A stretch of 64,000 nucleotides of DNA, from assembly GCA_902826775.1 (NCBI GenBank), contig CADEHE010000005.1:310001-374000 (forward strand), in the 5' to 3' direction. Shown here in pieces: positions 41,760 to 52,005 of this stretch (positions are counted from its first letter, which is position 1; every line of letters starts with the position of its first letter). This DNA is from an uncultured Pseudomonadota bacterium. Its GTDB lineage: Bacteria; Pseudomonadota; Gammaproteobacteria; Burkholderiales; JALYOK01. The translations under genes and the position numbers were made by a program. The notes below the pieces were generated by a model. That model saw nothing but the letters and a program-made list of their open reading frames with translations. It did no database searches and was not told where the DNA came from.

Positions 41760-44330
41760 CTACGCGGCCAGCAAATACCGCTCGGCCTCGTTCGCCGGCA
41801 GAGGGTGGCTGAAGTGGTAACCCTGATACATATCGCAGTCGAGCTGGGTCAATGCTTGAACTTGCTCTTGCGTCTCGACCCCTTCGGCGATGACACGCAA
41901 GCCAAGGCGATGCGCCATGGCGACGATGGCGCTGACTATAACCGAGTCATCGGCATCGATCACCACGTCGGACACGAAAGAGCGATCGATTTTAAGCGCA
42001 TCGATGGGCAGGCGTTTCAGATAGCTCAGCGACGAGTACCCTTTGCCGAAGTCGTCGATGGTGAGCGTCATACCAAGCTCGCCCAAGCTCTTGAGGGTGG
42101 TGAACTCGCCGTCGAGGTCGCGCAGCAATAAGCTTTCGGTGATCTCGAATTCCAATGCGCTAGGCTCAAGTTTGGTCTCTTGCAGCACGCTGGTAAGCAC
42201 GTCGATAAGCGCATCGCGGCGCATCAGCTGCGCCGCGGACAAATTGATTGCGACCGAAGGCGAACGCAGGCCGGCCTCGCGCCAACTCTGAATTTGCCGG
42301 CATGCGGCGCGCAGCACCCATTCGCCGAGAGGGATGATAAGCCCGGTTTCCTCGGCCACGGGAATAAATTGCTCAGGCAGCAGCAAGCCGCGCGTCGGAT
42401 GTTGCCAACGCACCAGAGCTTCGAAGCCTTCGGCTTTGCCGGTGCCGAGATCGACTTTGGGCTGGTAGTGCAAGACGAACTGGTTATTGATAATGGCTTT
42501 CTTCAGGTCTGTCTCGATCGCCATGCGCTCGAGCAGCGAGGCGTTCATGCGCGGTGAGAAGAACTGGTAAGAGCCGCGCGCGCTTTCTTTGGCGTGGTAC
42601 ATCGCGGTGTCGGCATGTTTCATCAGCGTGTCGGCGTCCTCGCCGTCGTTGGGGTACATGCTCACGCCGATGCTGCAAGAAATTTCCAGTGCGTGAGCGT
42701 CGATTTCGAGTGGTTGACTCACCGAATCGATGATCTTGCGCGCGACCACGGCGGCGCCTTCGTGCTCGCGCAGCTCGTTCAAGACAACGATGAACTCGTC
42801 GCCGCCCAAGCGCGCAAGCGTGTCGTTCTGCCGCAGGCAAACGCCGATGCGCTTGGCGACCTGCTTGAGCAACTCATCGCCGACGTGGTGGCCGAGCGAA
42901 TCGTTGACCGTCTTGAAGCGATCGAGATCGAGGAACATAACTGCCAGCCGGCGGTTGCGGCGCCGCGCATTGGAGATACCCTGATACAGGCGGTCGCGCA
43001 GCAGCGTGCGGTTGGGTAGACCGGTGAGCGCGTCGCGCGTGGCTAAAAACTCCGCCCGTTCTTCGGCGCGCTTTTGCTCCGAGATGTCGGTGCCGACGCA
43101 CGCGATGTAGCGCTTGCCGTCCATGTCGACCAGGCGCGCGCTGAACAGCAGCGTCGCGGTATCGCCGTTCTTCGCCATGAAACGCGCTTCGCAATTCGAG
43201 TGATGCTGCGCCAGCGCTGCGTGCACGCGGTGCTCGATGATGGGTTTATCCGGTTCGGCGAACAGATCCAGCACATCGAGCCCGACGATTTCGCTGCCGG
43301 CGTAACCGGAGGTGCGCTCCAAATTGCCGTTCCAGCGCACGATGCGGCCGTCTTCATCAAGCAGCATAAAGATGCCCGGCAAGCTGTCCATGAGAGTGAG
43401 CGAGAAATTCTTCTCGCGCAGCAAATTGTGCTCGGCGCGCTTGCGGCGAGTGATGTCTTCGAAGGTGCCGATGACGCGCTTGGCGCGGCCGTCGGCGCCG
43501 CGTTCGGTGACTTTGCCGCGCATCAGCACCCAGCGCCAGGTGCCGGATACATCGCGCATGCGATGCTCGGCGTAGAACGTCGGCGTCTGTCCCTTGAGCG
43601 TGGCGACGACGCGATTGCGAATGTCGGCGCGGTCTTCCGGGTGGATCAGCTCCACCATTTCATTAGCGTCGATCCAGCGCCAGTTGGCGCGCTGGCCCAG
43701 CACGGCCGCCCAGTCTTTGCCGATGGTGACGCGGTGGTTCGGAATATCCCAGTCCCAGGCGGAAAGCGTCGAACTTTCCAACGCGAACTTGAGTTGTTGT
43801 TCGGCCTCAAGTGTGACTTGGCGCAAGCGTGCCAATTCGCGCATCTTGCGGCGCAGATCGATTTGATCGACCACTTGCCGGGCGAACGCGCGCAAGCCGT
43901 CGGCTTCCGACGGCACCAGGCGGCGCGGTTGCGTATCGAAGACCGCCAGCCAGCCCAGGTGAAAGCCGGTCGCATTAACCAGCGGCGCCAGCGCAATGAA
44001 ACGCAGTGCAGGGGCGCTGGTCACCAGCGGATGGTGTTTGAATTCGGTGCGAGCCGCAGTGTCTTCAATGCAGATCATTTCGCTCGGTTGGCCGCCTTGC
44101 AGGGGGGCAACGAGCGCGGTAATCGCCGCCGTGGGCACTTGTTCTAAGCCATGCGTGACGATCGCTGCTTCTTCGCCGGTTAAGCTGAGCGCAGCGTAAG
44201 CCGCGCGGCAGACGTTTGCGGCGAGTGAAGCCAGCTCCACCAGCGTGACTTGGCCATTTTCTTGCTCGGCGGCGCGCAGCCACTCCAGCTTCTGCGTATC
44301 GGTCAGAAGATTGTCCGCTAGGTTGTTCAT
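41760..44330 (-). CDS. GAF-PAS-PAS-GGDEF-EAL c-di-GMP signalling protein
   Basis: 856 residues, no membrane segment. Order: GAF (about 20-180, DTAARTEFKHHPLVTSAPAL), PAS (about 185-305, SAWDWDIPNHRVTIGKDWAA, with PAC EDITRRKRAE), PAS (about 320-430, LLDEDGRIVRWNGNLERTSG, with DISEQKRAEERA), GGDEF (about 435-600) and EAL (about 610-856). GGDEF is intact (RLGGDEFIVVL) as is EAL (FEALVRWQHP, FEITESLL, IDDFGKGYSSLSYL, LKIDRSFV, AEGVET). Both synthesis and hydrolysis are possible. Start 44330 has AGGCGAG upstream; 44354 and 44411 are alternatives. Confidence 0.93.
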   Translation of the reverse strand: MNNLADNLLTDTQKLEWLRAAEQENGQVTLVELASLAANVCRAAYAALSLTGEEAAIVTHGLEQVPTAAITALVAPLQGGQPSEMICIEDTAARTEFKHHPLVTSAPALRFIALAPLVNATGFHLGWLAVFDTQPRRLVPSEADGLRAFARQVVDQIDLRRKMRELARLRQVTLEAEQQLKFALESSTLSAWDWDIPNHRVTIGKDWAAVLGQRANWRWIDANEMVELIHPEDRADIRNRVVATLKGQTPTFYAEHRMRDVSGTWRWVLMRGKVTERGADGRAKRVIGTFEDITRRKRAEHNLLREKNFSLTLMDSLPGIFMLLDEDGRIVRWNGNLERTSGYAGSEIVGLDVLDLFAEPDKPIIEHRVHAALAQHHSNCEARFMAKNGDTATLLFSARLVDMDGKRYIACVGTDISEQKRAEERAEFLATRDALTGLPNRTLLRDRLYQGISNARRRNRRLAVMFLDLDRFKTVNDSLGHHVGDELLKQVAKRIGVCLRQNDTLARLGGDEFIVVLNELREHEGAAVVARKIIDSVSQPLEIDAHALEISCSIGVSMYPNDGEDADTLMKHADTAMYHAKESARGSYQFFSPRMNASLLERMAIETDLKKAIINNQFVLHYQPKVDLGTGKAEGFEALVRWQHPTRGLLLPEQFIPVAEETGLIIPLGEWVLRAACRQIQSWREAGLRSPSVAINLSAAQLMRRDALIDVLTSVLQETKLEPSALEFEITESLLLRDLDGEFTTLKSLGELGMTLTIDDFGKGYSSLSYLKRLPIDALKIDRSFVSDVVIDADDSVIVSAIVAMAHRLGLRVIAEGVETQEQVQALTQLDCDMYQGYHFSHPLPANEAERYLLAA

Positions 44331-44529
44331 TGGCTCGCCTGTTCTACTAGTCATACCGTCGCGTAGCGGGTCGGCGCCAGCGGTCACTCGACTCGGGGTG
44401 ACGCCTTCCATGCGTTGCCATCATACCTGAAATTGTGGTTCTACCAATACTAGTGTGCGCCGAAATCCCATATATGACAAGGATGTTAACAATACCCCCG
44501 GGGCGGTATGCGTTGCCAGAGCCTGCGCT

Positions 44530-45561
44530 TCATGGCGCCGCGATGAACTGGTAACGGCCCTGCGCATCCGCCAAGCGTTGCAGCTTGCCTTGGTGCCAAA
44601 GGTGGTTCAGATGGGCTAGCGTCTCGCCGATGGCGAACATGAACTGGTGATCATCCAGTTCACGTTTGAACAGCACGGGCACGATCTCGGCAGCGGCGCG
44701 CGCACTGCTGCAAGCCAAGCGGATTTCGTCGAGCCGCTGTGCGTGGTGACTGCGCAGCATCGCCATGCGGGTGTGCAGCCCGCGAAACACGCGGTCATGT
44801 GATGGCAGCACCAACGTGTCGGCCGGCAAAGGCTCGTAGCGCTGCATCGAGTCCAAAAAAAGCCGCAGCGGATCGCTGTCTGGCTGGTCGGGCCAGACAC
44901 TGACATTGGTCGTGATGCGCGGCAGCACCTGATCGCCGGAAATGAGTATGCCCGATTGCGCGCAGTACAGCGCCGCGTGTTCCATGGTGTGGCCGTAGCC
45001 GACGATGACGCGCCAGTCTTGGTCATTGATGCTGATGGTGTCGTCTGCGACCAAGCGTGCGAAAGTGCCGGGCAAGCTCGGCACGAGTTTTTGGTAGCCG
45101 TTGCCGCGGGCGCGCTGGCGCTCGATCATCGCGGCATCCACGCCGTGCTGCGCGTAGAGATCGAGGTTGCGCGCGCGATCCCAACCGGCGATGCCGGCAT
45201 GCAGCGTGTGTGCCGCGAGAAACTCGCCGGCCGTCATCATGACGGGCACGCCCCAGCGCTGCGCCAGCCAATCGGCGTTGCCGGCATGGTCTGGGTGATG
45301 GTGAGTGAGGATCAGGCGTGTGACGAAGCTCTCTTCAAATAGCGAGCCAAATACATGCTCCCAGTGGCCGCGGGTGGCGGCGCTGCCGATGCCGGTATCG
45401 ACGATGGCCCAGCCGTAGCCGTCGCGCAGCAGCCACAGGTTGATGTGATCCAGAGCGAAGGGCAGCGGCATGCGCAACCAAAAGATGCCAGGCGCTACTT
45501 GCAGAGGTTGGCCGAATTCAGGTGGCTGGGCGTATGGGTAGCTAAGTTGCTCGTTGCTCAT
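44530..45561 (-). CDS. Metallo-beta-lactamase-fold hydrolase
   Basis: 343 residues. LILTHHHPDHAGNADWLAQR is the HxHxDH zinc motif, VIVGYGHTMEHAALYCAQSG and ILISGDQVLP supply the later His and Asp ligands, and PSHDRVFRGL the last His region. The C-terminal third is helical, as in glyoxalase II-like or LACTB2-like proteins. It is divergent from an SDR gene and close to fatty-acid genes, so hydrolysis of a thioester or similar compound is plausible; the substrate is not shown. Confidence 0.88.
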   Translation of the reverse strand: MSNEQLSYPYAQPPEFGQPLQVAPGIFWLRMPLPFALDHINLWLLRDGYGWAIVDTGIGSAATRGHWEHVFGSLFEESFVTRLILTHHHPDHAGNADWLAQRWGVPVMMTAGEFLAAHTLHAGIAGWDRARNLDLYAQHGVDAAMIERQRARGNGYQKLVPSLPGTFARLVADDTISINDQDWRVIVGYGHTMEHAALYCAQSGILISGDQVLPRITTNVSVWPDQPDSDPLRLFLDSMQRYEPLPADTLVLPSHDRVFRGLHTRMAMLRSHHAQRLDEIRLACSSARAAAEIVPVLFKRELDDHQFMFAIGETLAHLNHLWHQGKLQRLADAQGRYQFIAAP

Positions 45562-45674
45562 AGTAGATGCGCCGATTTTGGCGCCGATTGTCGCAGGTTG
45601 ATCGCGCTTCGGCCACAGCGGCAGAAGGCACGGGCAGTGCGGTATGATTTGGGCTTCCGTACAGCGTGTGCGCC

Positions 45675-46460
45675 ATGGAATTTCGCGACAAGGTCGTCAT
45701 AGTCACCGGCGGCGGCGGCGGCATCGGCCGCGCGCTGTGCCAGCGTTTTGCGCTAGAAGGCGCGCGTGCCATCGTGGCGGCGGATCTGGATCTCGCCGCG
45801 GCTGAAGACACGGCTTCGTCGATCCAGTCGGCGAGCGCATTGGCGATTGGCGCGAATGTCGCGCGTGAGGCCGACGTCCAGCGTCTGGTGCAAGGCAGCT
45901 TGGATCAGTTCGGCCAAATCGACGTGTTCTGCTCCAACGCCGGCATTTATTTCGAGGGCAGCGAAACTACACCGAACACCGACTGGCAAAAGATCTGGGA
46001 CGTGAACGTCATGGCGCACGTTTACGCCGCGCGCGCGGTGCTGCCGCATATGTTGGCGCGCGGCTCCGGCTACCTGCTGCAAACTGCGTCGGCAGCGGGT
46101 TTGCTCAATCAGATCGGCTCGGCACCCTACGGCGTGACCAAGCACGCGGCGGTGGGTTTTGCCGAATGGCTGGCGCTCACCTATGGCGATCACGGCATCA
46201 AAGTCAGTTGCTTGTGCCCGCAGGGCGTACGCACCAAAATGCTGTTGGGTGAGGACGGCAGCAAGGATTCCTTCCTGCTGGAAGGCTCTGTCAGTCCCGA
46301 GCAAGTGGCGCAGGCGGTGGTGGAGGGCATGCGCGCGGAGCAGTTCCTGATTCTGCCGCACGCCGAGGTGCGTGAATTCATGCAACGCAAGACGGGCGAC
46401 TACGATCGCTGGCTGCGCGGCATGCAACGGCTGCGTAAAAAGGTTTATCCGGCATCGTAG
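45675..46460 (+). CDS. SDR-family oxidoreductase
   Basis: 261 residues. [20 protein letters not shown] (cofactor-binding glycines), NAGIYFEG, and the catalytic set: Ser in [11 protein letters not shown], Tyr and Lys in YGVTK. Asp in [10 protein letters not shown] after beta-2 suggests NAD preference. The start at 45675 is preferred over a GTG nine bases earlier. It precedes the acyl-CoA synthetase gene by 58 bases and probably belongs to the same unit, so a hydroxyacyl or related substrate is likely. Confidence 0.9.
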   Translation: MEFRDKVVIVTGGGGGIGRALCQRFALEGARAIVAADLDLAAAEDTASSIQSASALAIGANVAREADVQRLVQGSLDQFGQIDVFCSNAGIYFEGSETTPNTDWQKIWDVNVMAHVYAARAVLPHMLARGSGYLLQTASAAGLLNQIGSAPYGVTKHAAVGFAEWLALTYGDHGIKVSCLCPQGVRTKMLLGEDGSKDSFLLEGSVSPEQVAQAVVEGMRAEQFLILPHAEVREFMQRKTGDYDRWLRGMQRLRKKVYPAS

Positions 46461-46518
46461 CGCGCGACGGCCGGGTGAGTGAAGTTGCGTTTTCGGCGCG
46501 ATATCTGTAGGAGCAATT

Positions 46519-48141
46519 ATGCACGGCCTCATGATGAATATGCCGCTGATGATTTCAGCGCTGCTCAAGCATGCCGATCAAAACCATGGCGATGCCGAAA
46601 TCGTATCGCGCACGGTCGAGGGCGGCATCCATCGCTACACCTATCGTGCCGCGCATCAACGCTGCCGGCGCCTAGCCAACGCGTTGCGTGCGCTCGGCGT
46701 GCAGCCAGGCGAGCGCGTGGCGACGCTGGCATGGAACGGCTACCGCCACTTCGAAATCTACTTTGCCGTATCAGGCATGGGCGCGGTGATGCACACTATC
46801 AATCCGCGCCTTTTCCCGGAGCAGTTGGTCTATATCGTCAACCACGCCGAAGACAGTTATGTGTTTTTCGATTTGACTTTTCTGCCGTTGGTCGAAGCCC
46901 TTGCCGATAAGAGTCCGAAGGTGAAGGGCTGGGTGGCGATGACGGATCGGGAACACATGCCGCAAAGCAAGGTTAAGTTGCTCTGCTACGAAGAGTTACT
47001 CGCCGCGCAAAGCGATGACTACGAGTGGCCCGTCTTCGATGAGAACACAGCGTCGTCGTTGTGCTACACGTCCGGCACGACCGGCAATCCCAAAGGCGTG
47101 CTGTATAGCCACCGCTCGACCATCCTGCATGCGTATGGCGCGGCTTTGCCGGATGCGCTGAATATGTCGGCGCGCGATTGCGTGTTGCCGGTGGTGCCGA
47201 TGTTTCATGTGAACGCGTGGAGCATCCCCTACAGCGGCGCGCTCACCGGCTGCAAGATCGTCTTCCCCGGGCCGCAATTGGACGGCAAGAGCGTCTACGA
47301 ATTGTTCGAGCAAGAGAAAGTGAGCTTGAGCGCAGGTGTGCCGACAGTGTGGATGGGGTTGCTCGCCCACATGAAGCAAAACGGATTGCGATTCAGCACG
47401 CTAAAGCGCACCGTTATCGGTGGTTCGGCTTGCCCGCCGGCGATGATCCGCAGTTTTCAAGATGAATACGGCGTGCAAGTGCTGCACGCATGGGGCATGA
47501 CCGAGATGAGTCCGCTCGGCACGGTCACGACTTTCAAATTGAAGCACGACGGCATGTCCAAGGCCGAGCGCGAAGCGCTGCAGTACAAGCAAGGCCGCGT
47601 TATCTTCGGTGTGGAGATGAAGATTGTCGACGACGGCGGCAAGGACTTGCCGTGGGACGGCACGGCGTTCGGCAATTTGATGGTGCGCGGGCCGTGGATC
47701 ACCTCAGGCTACTTCAAAGCTGAGGGCGGCAATCCGCTCAAGGACGGCTGGTTTCCCACCGGCGACGTCGCTACCATCGATGCCGACGGCTACATGCAAA
47801 TCACCGATCGCTCGAAAGACGTGATCAAGTCAGGCGGCGAGTGGATCAGCTCCATCGATCTGGAAAACTTAGCGGTCGCGCATCCGGCGGTGCAAGAAGC
47901 CGCCGTCATCGGTGTGCGCCACCCGAAGTGGGACGAACGCCCGTTGCTCATCGTGGTGAAGAAGAAAGACGCGCAAGTCACAAAAGAAGAACTGCTCAAG
48001 TTCTACGAAGGCAAGATCGCCAAATGGTGGATGCCTGACGATGTCGCCTTCGTCGACAGTTTGCCGCACACCGCGACGGGCAAGCTACTGAAGACAAAGC
48101 TGCGCGAGGATTTTCTCAACTACAAGCTGCCGTCTGCCTAG
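46519..48141 (+). CDS. Acyl-CoA synthetase (AMP-binding), paralogue 1
   Basis: 540 residues; TAGGAGC precedes the [23 protein letters not shown] is the P-loop-like AMP-binding signature, [14 protein letters not shown] the adenine-binding motif, [13 protein letters not shown] and [20 protein letters not shown] the hinge, and [11 protein letters not shown] the catalytic Lys of the C-terminal subdomain. It activates a medium- or long-chain fatty acid (or similar acid) to its CoA thioester with ATP. A close paralogue lies at 62320. It heads a group of beta-oxidation-like genes. Confidence 0.94.
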   Translation: MHGLMMNMPLMISALLKHADQNHGDAEIVSRTVEGGIHRYTYRAAHQRCRRLANALRALGVQPGERVATLAWNGYRHFEIYFAVSGMGAVMHTINPRLFPEQLVYIVNHAEDSYVFFDLTFLPLVEALADKSPKVKGWVAMTDREHMPQSKVKLLCYEELLAAQSDDYEWPVFDENTASSLCYTSGTTGNPKGVLYSHRSTILHAYGAALPDALNMSARDCVLPVVPMFHVNAWSIPYSGALTGCKIVFPGPQLDGKSVYELFEQEKVSLSAGVPTVWMGLLAHMKQNGLRFSTLKRTVIGGSACPPAMIRSFQDEYGVQVLHAWGMTEMSPLGTVTTFKLKHDGMSKAEREALQYKQGRVIFGVEMKIVDDGGKDLPWDGTAFGNLMVRGPWITSGYFKAEGGNPLKDGWFPTGDVATIDADGYMQITDRSKDVIKSGGEWISSIDLENLAVAHPAVQEAAVIGVRHPKWDERPLLIVVKKKDAQVTKEELLKFYEGKIAKWWMPDDVAFVDSLPHTATGKLLKTKLREDFLNYKLPSA

Positions 48142-48183
48142 GTTGCTGGCCGACGGTGCAATCGATCTTTAAGGGAGAAAAAG

Positions 48184-49155
48184 ATGAAGGCCTGGGTTGT
48201 TCGAAAGTGGTGCAAACCCGAAGACATGACGTTAGAGGACATCGCTGTGCCGCAGCCTGGAAACGGTCAAGCGTTAGTCAAGATCGATGCGGCGGCGCTC
48301 AACTTTCTCGATACCTTGATGATTCAGGGCATGTATCAAGTCAAGCCGCCGTTTCCGTTCACGCCAGGAGTGGAATTTTCCGGTACGGTGGAAGCGGCGG
48401 GCGAGGGGTCGAACTTCAAAAAAGGCGATCGCGTCTGCGGCACCGCCGAGAACGGGGCATTCGCTGAGTACTGCCTAGCTGATAACCTGGGGTTGGTATC
48501 GGTCCCTGACTCAGTTTCATTGAGACTAGCAGCGGCAATCCCCGTGGTGTATTCCACTTCGCACATGGCGCTGAAGCGCCGCGCGAATTTGCAGCGTGGT
48601 GAAACCTTGCTAGTACATGCCGGAGCCGGGGGCGTCGGGTTGGCGGCGATTCAGATCGGCAAGGCGTGGGGCGCGAAAGTCATCGCTACCGCCGGCGGAC
48701 CCGAGAAAGTAGCGATCTGTCTGAAGTACGGCGCCGACACCGCGATTGACTACAACGCCGAAGATTTCGTCGAAAAAGTAAAGGCGCTGACCGACGGCAA
48801 AGGCGCCGACGTAATCTACGATTCTGTCGGCGGCGACATCACCGACAAATCGCTGCGCTGCATCGCGTGGGACGGTCGCTTGCTGATCGTCGGCTTCGCC
48901 AGCGGCCGCATTGCCGAGATTCCGGCAAATCGCCTGCTGCTGAAAAATGCCGCTGCCATCGGCGTGTTTTGGGGCGGTCACAAGCGCGCTAATCCTGCTG
49001 TCATCAAACCAACTCTGGACGACGTGTTCGGCATGTGCGCGCGCGGCGAAATCAAACCCGTGATCGCGCGCGAGTACAAGTTATCGGAAGTTCCGCAAGC
49101 GTTAAAAGATCTCGGCAGCCGCAACACCTACGGCAAAGTGCTGGTGGTGCCGTAG
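48184..49155 (+). CDS. NADPH:quinone oxidoreductase-type MDR protein
   Basis: 323 residues; GGGAG before the ATG. A GroES-like N-terminal domain (PFPFTPGVEFSGTVEAAGEG, no structural zinc cysteines) and a Rossmann domain with VHAGAGGVGLAAIQIGKAWG belong to the zinc-free quinone oxidoreductase branch of the MDR superfamily. It lies 42 bases after the acyl-CoA synthetase, so it is in the same operon and may reduce an enoyl or quinone substrate in that pathway. Confidence 0.9.
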   Translation: MKAWVVRKWCKPEDMTLEDIAVPQPGNGQALVKIDAAALNFLDTLMIQGMYQVKPPFPFTPGVEFSGTVEAAGEGSNFKKGDRVCGTAENGAFAEYCLADNLGLVSVPDSVSLRLAAAIPVVYSTSHMALKRRANLQRGETLLVHAGAGGVGLAAIQIGKAWGAKVIATAGGPEKVAICLKYGADTAIDYNAEDFVEKVKALTDGKGADVIYDSVGGDITDKSLRCIAWDGRLLIVGFASGRIAEIPANRLLLKNAAAIGVFWGGHKRANPAVIKPTLDDVFGMCARGEIKPVIAREYKLSEVPQALKDLGSRNTYGKVLVVP

Positions 49156-49176
49156 CGCGCTGCGCTCGGCGCGCGG

Positions 49177-49578
49177 CTAGCGTTTGTCCAGCAGCTTGAA
49201 AGTCCCGAGCGATTTTGCAAGCAATTTGCCTTGCTCGTCGCGCGCTTCGGCTTCGCAGAATTGCATCGATTTGCCGCCGTGCAGCAGCCGGCCTTCGACC
49301 GTGAATGGTCCCACAGCGGCGGCGATGAAACTGGTCTTCATCTCGATCGTCAGCGCGCCGCCTTCGTGATGATGCGCAGTGCGGGCGGCGATGCTCATGA
49401 TGCAATCGAGCGCCGTCATCACCACGCCGCCGTGCGCCGAGCCCCAGCTGTTCATCAATTCCGGACGCGGCGTGATGCGGCCGATAACTTTGTCGCGCTG
49501 CACTAACACCGGCTCGATGCCGATGTGCCGCAAGAACGGGACGTCGAGCTTGAACGGGTCGTAGGCGGCTTCGTTCAC
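49177..49578 (-). CDS. PaaI-type acyl-CoA thioesterase
   Basis: 133 residues with a hot-dog fold signature: RPELMNSWGSAHGGVVMTAL (Asn and HGG motif), DCIMSIAARTAHHHEG, LTIEMKTSFIAAAVGPFTVE, KSMQFCEAEARDEQGKLLAK. It hydrolyses acyl- or aryl-acyl-CoA. The start is uncertain: GTG 49578 and TTG 49587 are both in frame close to the stop of the SDR gene (49589), whose end they almost touch, so translation is likely coupled. The frame is open further upstream but there overlaps the SDR gene. Confidence 0.87.
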   Translation of the reverse strand: MNEAAYDPFKLDVPFLRHIGIEPVLVQRDKVIGRITPRPELMNSWGSAHGGVVMTALDCIMSIAARTAHHHEGGALTIEMKTSFIAAAVGPFTVEGRLLHGGKSMQFCEAEARDEQGKLLAKSLGTFKLLDKR

Positions 49579-49588
49579 TTGTGTCAAA

Positions 49589-50365
49589 TCAAATGCAAAC
49601 GAGGCCGCCGTCGACCGCAATGGTTTGCCCGGTGACGTAGTTCGACGCGTCGGATGCAAGCAGCACCGCCACGCCCTTCAACTCTTCCGGCCCACCCAGG
49701 CGCCGCATCGGAATCGCGTTCAGGATCATGTCCTCGCCGTGCGCGATCATGCCCTTGGACATTTTGCTCGGAAAAACCCCCGGCGCGATGGCGTTGACGT
49801 TGATGTTGTACTGCGCCCATTCCGCCGCGAGCGAGCGCGTGAAATTGACGACGCCCCCTTTGCTGGTGTTGTAAGCGATCGTTGCCATCCAGTGCGGATC
49901 GGTGCCGACCAGGCCGGCAATGGAAGCAAGGTTGATGATCTTGCCCTTGCGTTTCGGAATCATCACGCGCTTGCCGACCGTCTGCGAGAGCAAGAAGATG
50001 CCGGTCAGATTCACGTTGATGACCTTCTGCCACGCGTCGAGCGGGTGATCTTCCGCCGGTGCGCCCCAGGTCGCGCCCGCGTTGTTGATGAGAATGTCGA
50101 TGGTGCCGTACTGCGCAAGCACTTGATCGACAAGGGGCGCAACCGCGTCGGTGCGCGACAGATCGCTCGAAACGATCATCGAGTCGATGCCCAGCGTTTT
50201 CAGATGCGCGCGCGCTTCTTCGAGTTCGTTGACTTTGCGTGCAGTGAGCGCGAGCTTGGCGCCCATCTCGCCCAGCGCTTCGGCCATTTGCAGACCGAGG
50301 CCGCGGGAGCCGCCGGTGATGAGAGCGACTTTGCCGGTGAGGTCGAAGAGTTGTTTGATGCTCAT
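49589..50365 (-). CDS. SDR-family oxidoreductase
   Basis: 258 residues. ALITGGSRGLGLQMAEALGE, NNAGATWGAP, Ser in INLASIAGLVG, Tyr and Lys in YNTSK, and the C-terminus NYVTGQTIAVDGG make a classical SDR of the gluconate-5-dehydrogenase/3-ketoacyl reductase type. Arg after beta-2 (TARKVNEL) suggests NADPH. It is followed by the thioesterase gene with no gap and faces the DUF559 element upstream. Confidence 0.93.
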   Translation of the reverse strand: MSIKQLFDLTGKVALITGGSRGLGLQMAEALGEMGAKLALTARKVNELEEARAHLKTLGIDSMIVSSDLSRTDAVAPLVDQVLAQYGTIDILINNAGATWGAPAEDHPLDAWQKVINVNLTGIFLLSQTVGKRVMIPKRKGKIINLASIAGLVGTDPHWMATIAYNTSKGGVVNFTRSLAAEWAQYNINVNAIAPGVFPSKMSKGMIAHGEDMILNAIPMRRLGGPEELKGVAVLLASDASNYVTGQTIAVDGGLVCI

Positions 50366-50392
50366 AGATTGTCCGTTGATGGTTTTGAGATC

Positions 50393-50764
50393 TTAACCCT
50401 CGCCCCGTGGAACGGGGAGAGGGCAGGGTGAGGGGTGATTGAGGTGTCTCAGTATGACTTTGAGCACCGCATCCGTTTCACTTAGCACCACATTATCCCA
50501 GAACCGAATCACTCGAAATCCCTCTAATCGAAGAAAGCGAGTTCGAGCTGCGTCCTTCCTCGTGGTGTCCATGTGCTGACTACCGTCAAGTTCAACGATG
50601 AGTGGTTTCTCTATGCAGACAAAGTCGACGATGTACGGCGGAATCGGGTGTTGCCTTCGGAATTTGTGTCCGCTCAACTGGCGATTCCGCAAGCGCATCC
50701 AGCGGACTCGTTCAACGTCAGGTTGATCTTTGCGAAGCTTGATGGCGAAGGGATTGGATTTCAT
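50393..50764 (-). CDS. DUF559 (Vsr/restriction-endonuclease-like) protein
   Basis: 123 residues. FRRQHPIPPYIVDFVCIEKP, LIVELDGSQHMDTTRKDAAR and FLRLEGFRVIRFWDNVVL are the DUF559 pattern; D, E and D residues in VDF and VELDG fit a PD-(D/E)XK nuclease core. The last residues (HPSPCPLPVPRGEG) are translated from the left arm of an inverted repeat, and the other arm lies directly before the start codon. Such genes recur in many genomes within these repeats; function has not been established to my knowledge. Confidence 0.85.
   Translation of the reverse strand: MKSNPFAIKLRKDQPDVERVRWMRLRNRQLSGHKFRRQHPIPPYIVDFVCIEKPLIVELDGSQHMDTTRKDAARTRFLRLEGFRVIRFWDNVVLSETDAVLKVILRHLNHPSPCPLPVPRGEG
50396..50435 (-). 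repeat. Inverted-repeat arm, left
   Basis: On the minus strand it reads CCCTCACCCTGCCCTCTCCC followed by a GGGGCGAGGGT end. It overlaps the 3' end of the DUF559 gene and is the inverted partner of 50767-50805. Confidence 0.85.
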
Positions 50765-50766
50765 GA

Positions 50767-50805
50767 ACCCTCACCCTGCCCCTCTCCCTGCGGGCAGAGA
50801 GAGGG
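50767..50805 (+). repeat. Inverted-repeat arm, right
   Basis: On the plus strand it reads ACCCTCACCCTGCCCCTCTC and ends GCAGAGAGAGGG. It begins three bases upstream of the DUF559 start codon; the whole bounded unit is about 410 bases. Confidence 0.85.
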
Positions 50806-50820
50806 AAACGTTGCAAAGAC

Positions 50821-52005
50821 TCACACCACTTCAAACAACCCCGCCGCTCCCATTCCACCGCCGACGCACATGGTGACGACGACGTACTTCACCCCGCGCC
50901 GTTTGCCTTCGATCAACGCATGCCCGGTCATACGCGCACCGCTCATGCCATATGGATGCCCAATCGCCACCGAGCCACCGTCGACGTTGAGCCGATCGTT
51001 CGGAATGCCAAGATGGTCGCGGCAGTAAATGACTTGTACGGCGAAGGCCTCGTTCAATTCCCATAAACCGATATCATCCGTCTTTAAACCGTGGCGCTCC
51101 AACAGACGCGGCACGGCGAAGATTGGCCCGATGCCCATTTCGTCCGGCTCGCAGCCTGCGACTTCGAAGCCGCGGAAAATGCCGAGCGGCTGAATGCCGC
51201 GCTTCTCCGCAAATTTGGCATCCATCACCACACACGCCGATGCGCCGTCGGAGAGTTGGCTGGCGTTGCCGGCGGTGATGTGGCCGTCCGGGCCGATCAC
51301 CGGCTTCAGCGCCGCGAGGCCCTGCAAAGTTGTGTCGGCGCGATTGCCTTCGTCTTTTTCCAGCGTCACTTCGAGCATGCTGGTGACGTTAGTGTCTTTA
51401 TCGGTGACTTGTTTGTAAGTGTGCAGTGGCACGATTTCGGCGTTGAACCTTCCCGCTGCTTGCGCCGCCGCGGTGCGTTGTTGGCTTTGCAGGCCGTATT
51501 CGTCTTGCCGCTCGCGGCTGATTTTGTAGCGTTGCGACACGACTTCGGCGGTCTGGATCATCGAGTAGTACAGCGCTGGCTTGTGGCGCGTGATCCATTC
51601 TTCGTGCGCATGCCAGTTGTTCATGTGCTCGTTCTGCACCATGCTGATCGATTCCAGGCCGCCCGCGACCATGATCGGCACTTTGTCGACGATGACGCGT
51701 TGCGCCGCCATGGCAATCGCTTGCAGACCAGAGCTGCAGAATCGATTCACCGTCATCGCCGCGGTGGTTACCGGCAAGCCCGCGCGAATAGCGCATTGGC
51801 GCGCGATGTTGTAGCCGGTCGCGCCTTCCGGATTGGCGACACCCATGATCACGTCCTCGACTTCATGCGGTTCGATCTTGGCGCGCTCGACCGCATGCTT
51901 GATGACATGTCCCCCCAGTTTGGCGCCATGAGTGAAGTTGAATGCGCCTCTGTAAGCTTTACCTATGGGAGTACGTGCGGTGGAGACGATTACGGCGTCG
52001 GTCAT
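50821..52005 (-). CDS. Acetyl-CoA acyltransferase (thiolase)
   Basis: 394 residues. The acyl-accepting Cys is in [20 protein letters not shown], the catalytic His in [20 protein letters not shown] and the second Cys in [15 protein letters not shown]. It would cleave 3-ketoacyl-CoA in beta-oxidation (or condense acetyl-CoA). The ATG overlaps the stop of the PaiB-like gene by four bases. The trifunctional partner FadB/FadJ-type fusion is encoded just upstream on the same strand. Confidence 0.95.
   Translation of the reverse strand: MTDAVIVSTARTPIGKAYRGAFNFTHGAKLGGHVIKHAVERAKIEPHEVEDVIMGVANPEGATGYNIARQCAIRAGLPVTTAAMTVNRFCSSGLQAIAMAAQRVIVDKVPIMVAGGLESISMVQNEHMNNWHAHEEWITRHKPALYYSMIQTAEVVSQRYKISRERQDEYGLQSQQRTAAAQAAGRFNAEIVPLHTYKQVTDKDTNVTSMLEVTLEKDEGNRADTTLQGLAALKPVIGPDGHITAGNASQLSDGASACVVMDAKFAEKRGIQPLGIFRGFEVAGCEPDEMGIGPIFAVPRLLERHGLKTDDIGLWELNEAFAVQVIYCRDHLGIPNDRLNVDGGSVAIGHPYGMSGARMTGHALIEGKRRGVKYVVVTMCVGGGMGAAGLFEVV

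Noticed and set aside
50396-50805. CRISPR array or IS element around the DUF559 gene
   Set aside because: There are only two arms in inverted orientation and no transposase; the unit does not fit a CRISPR or a known IS layout.
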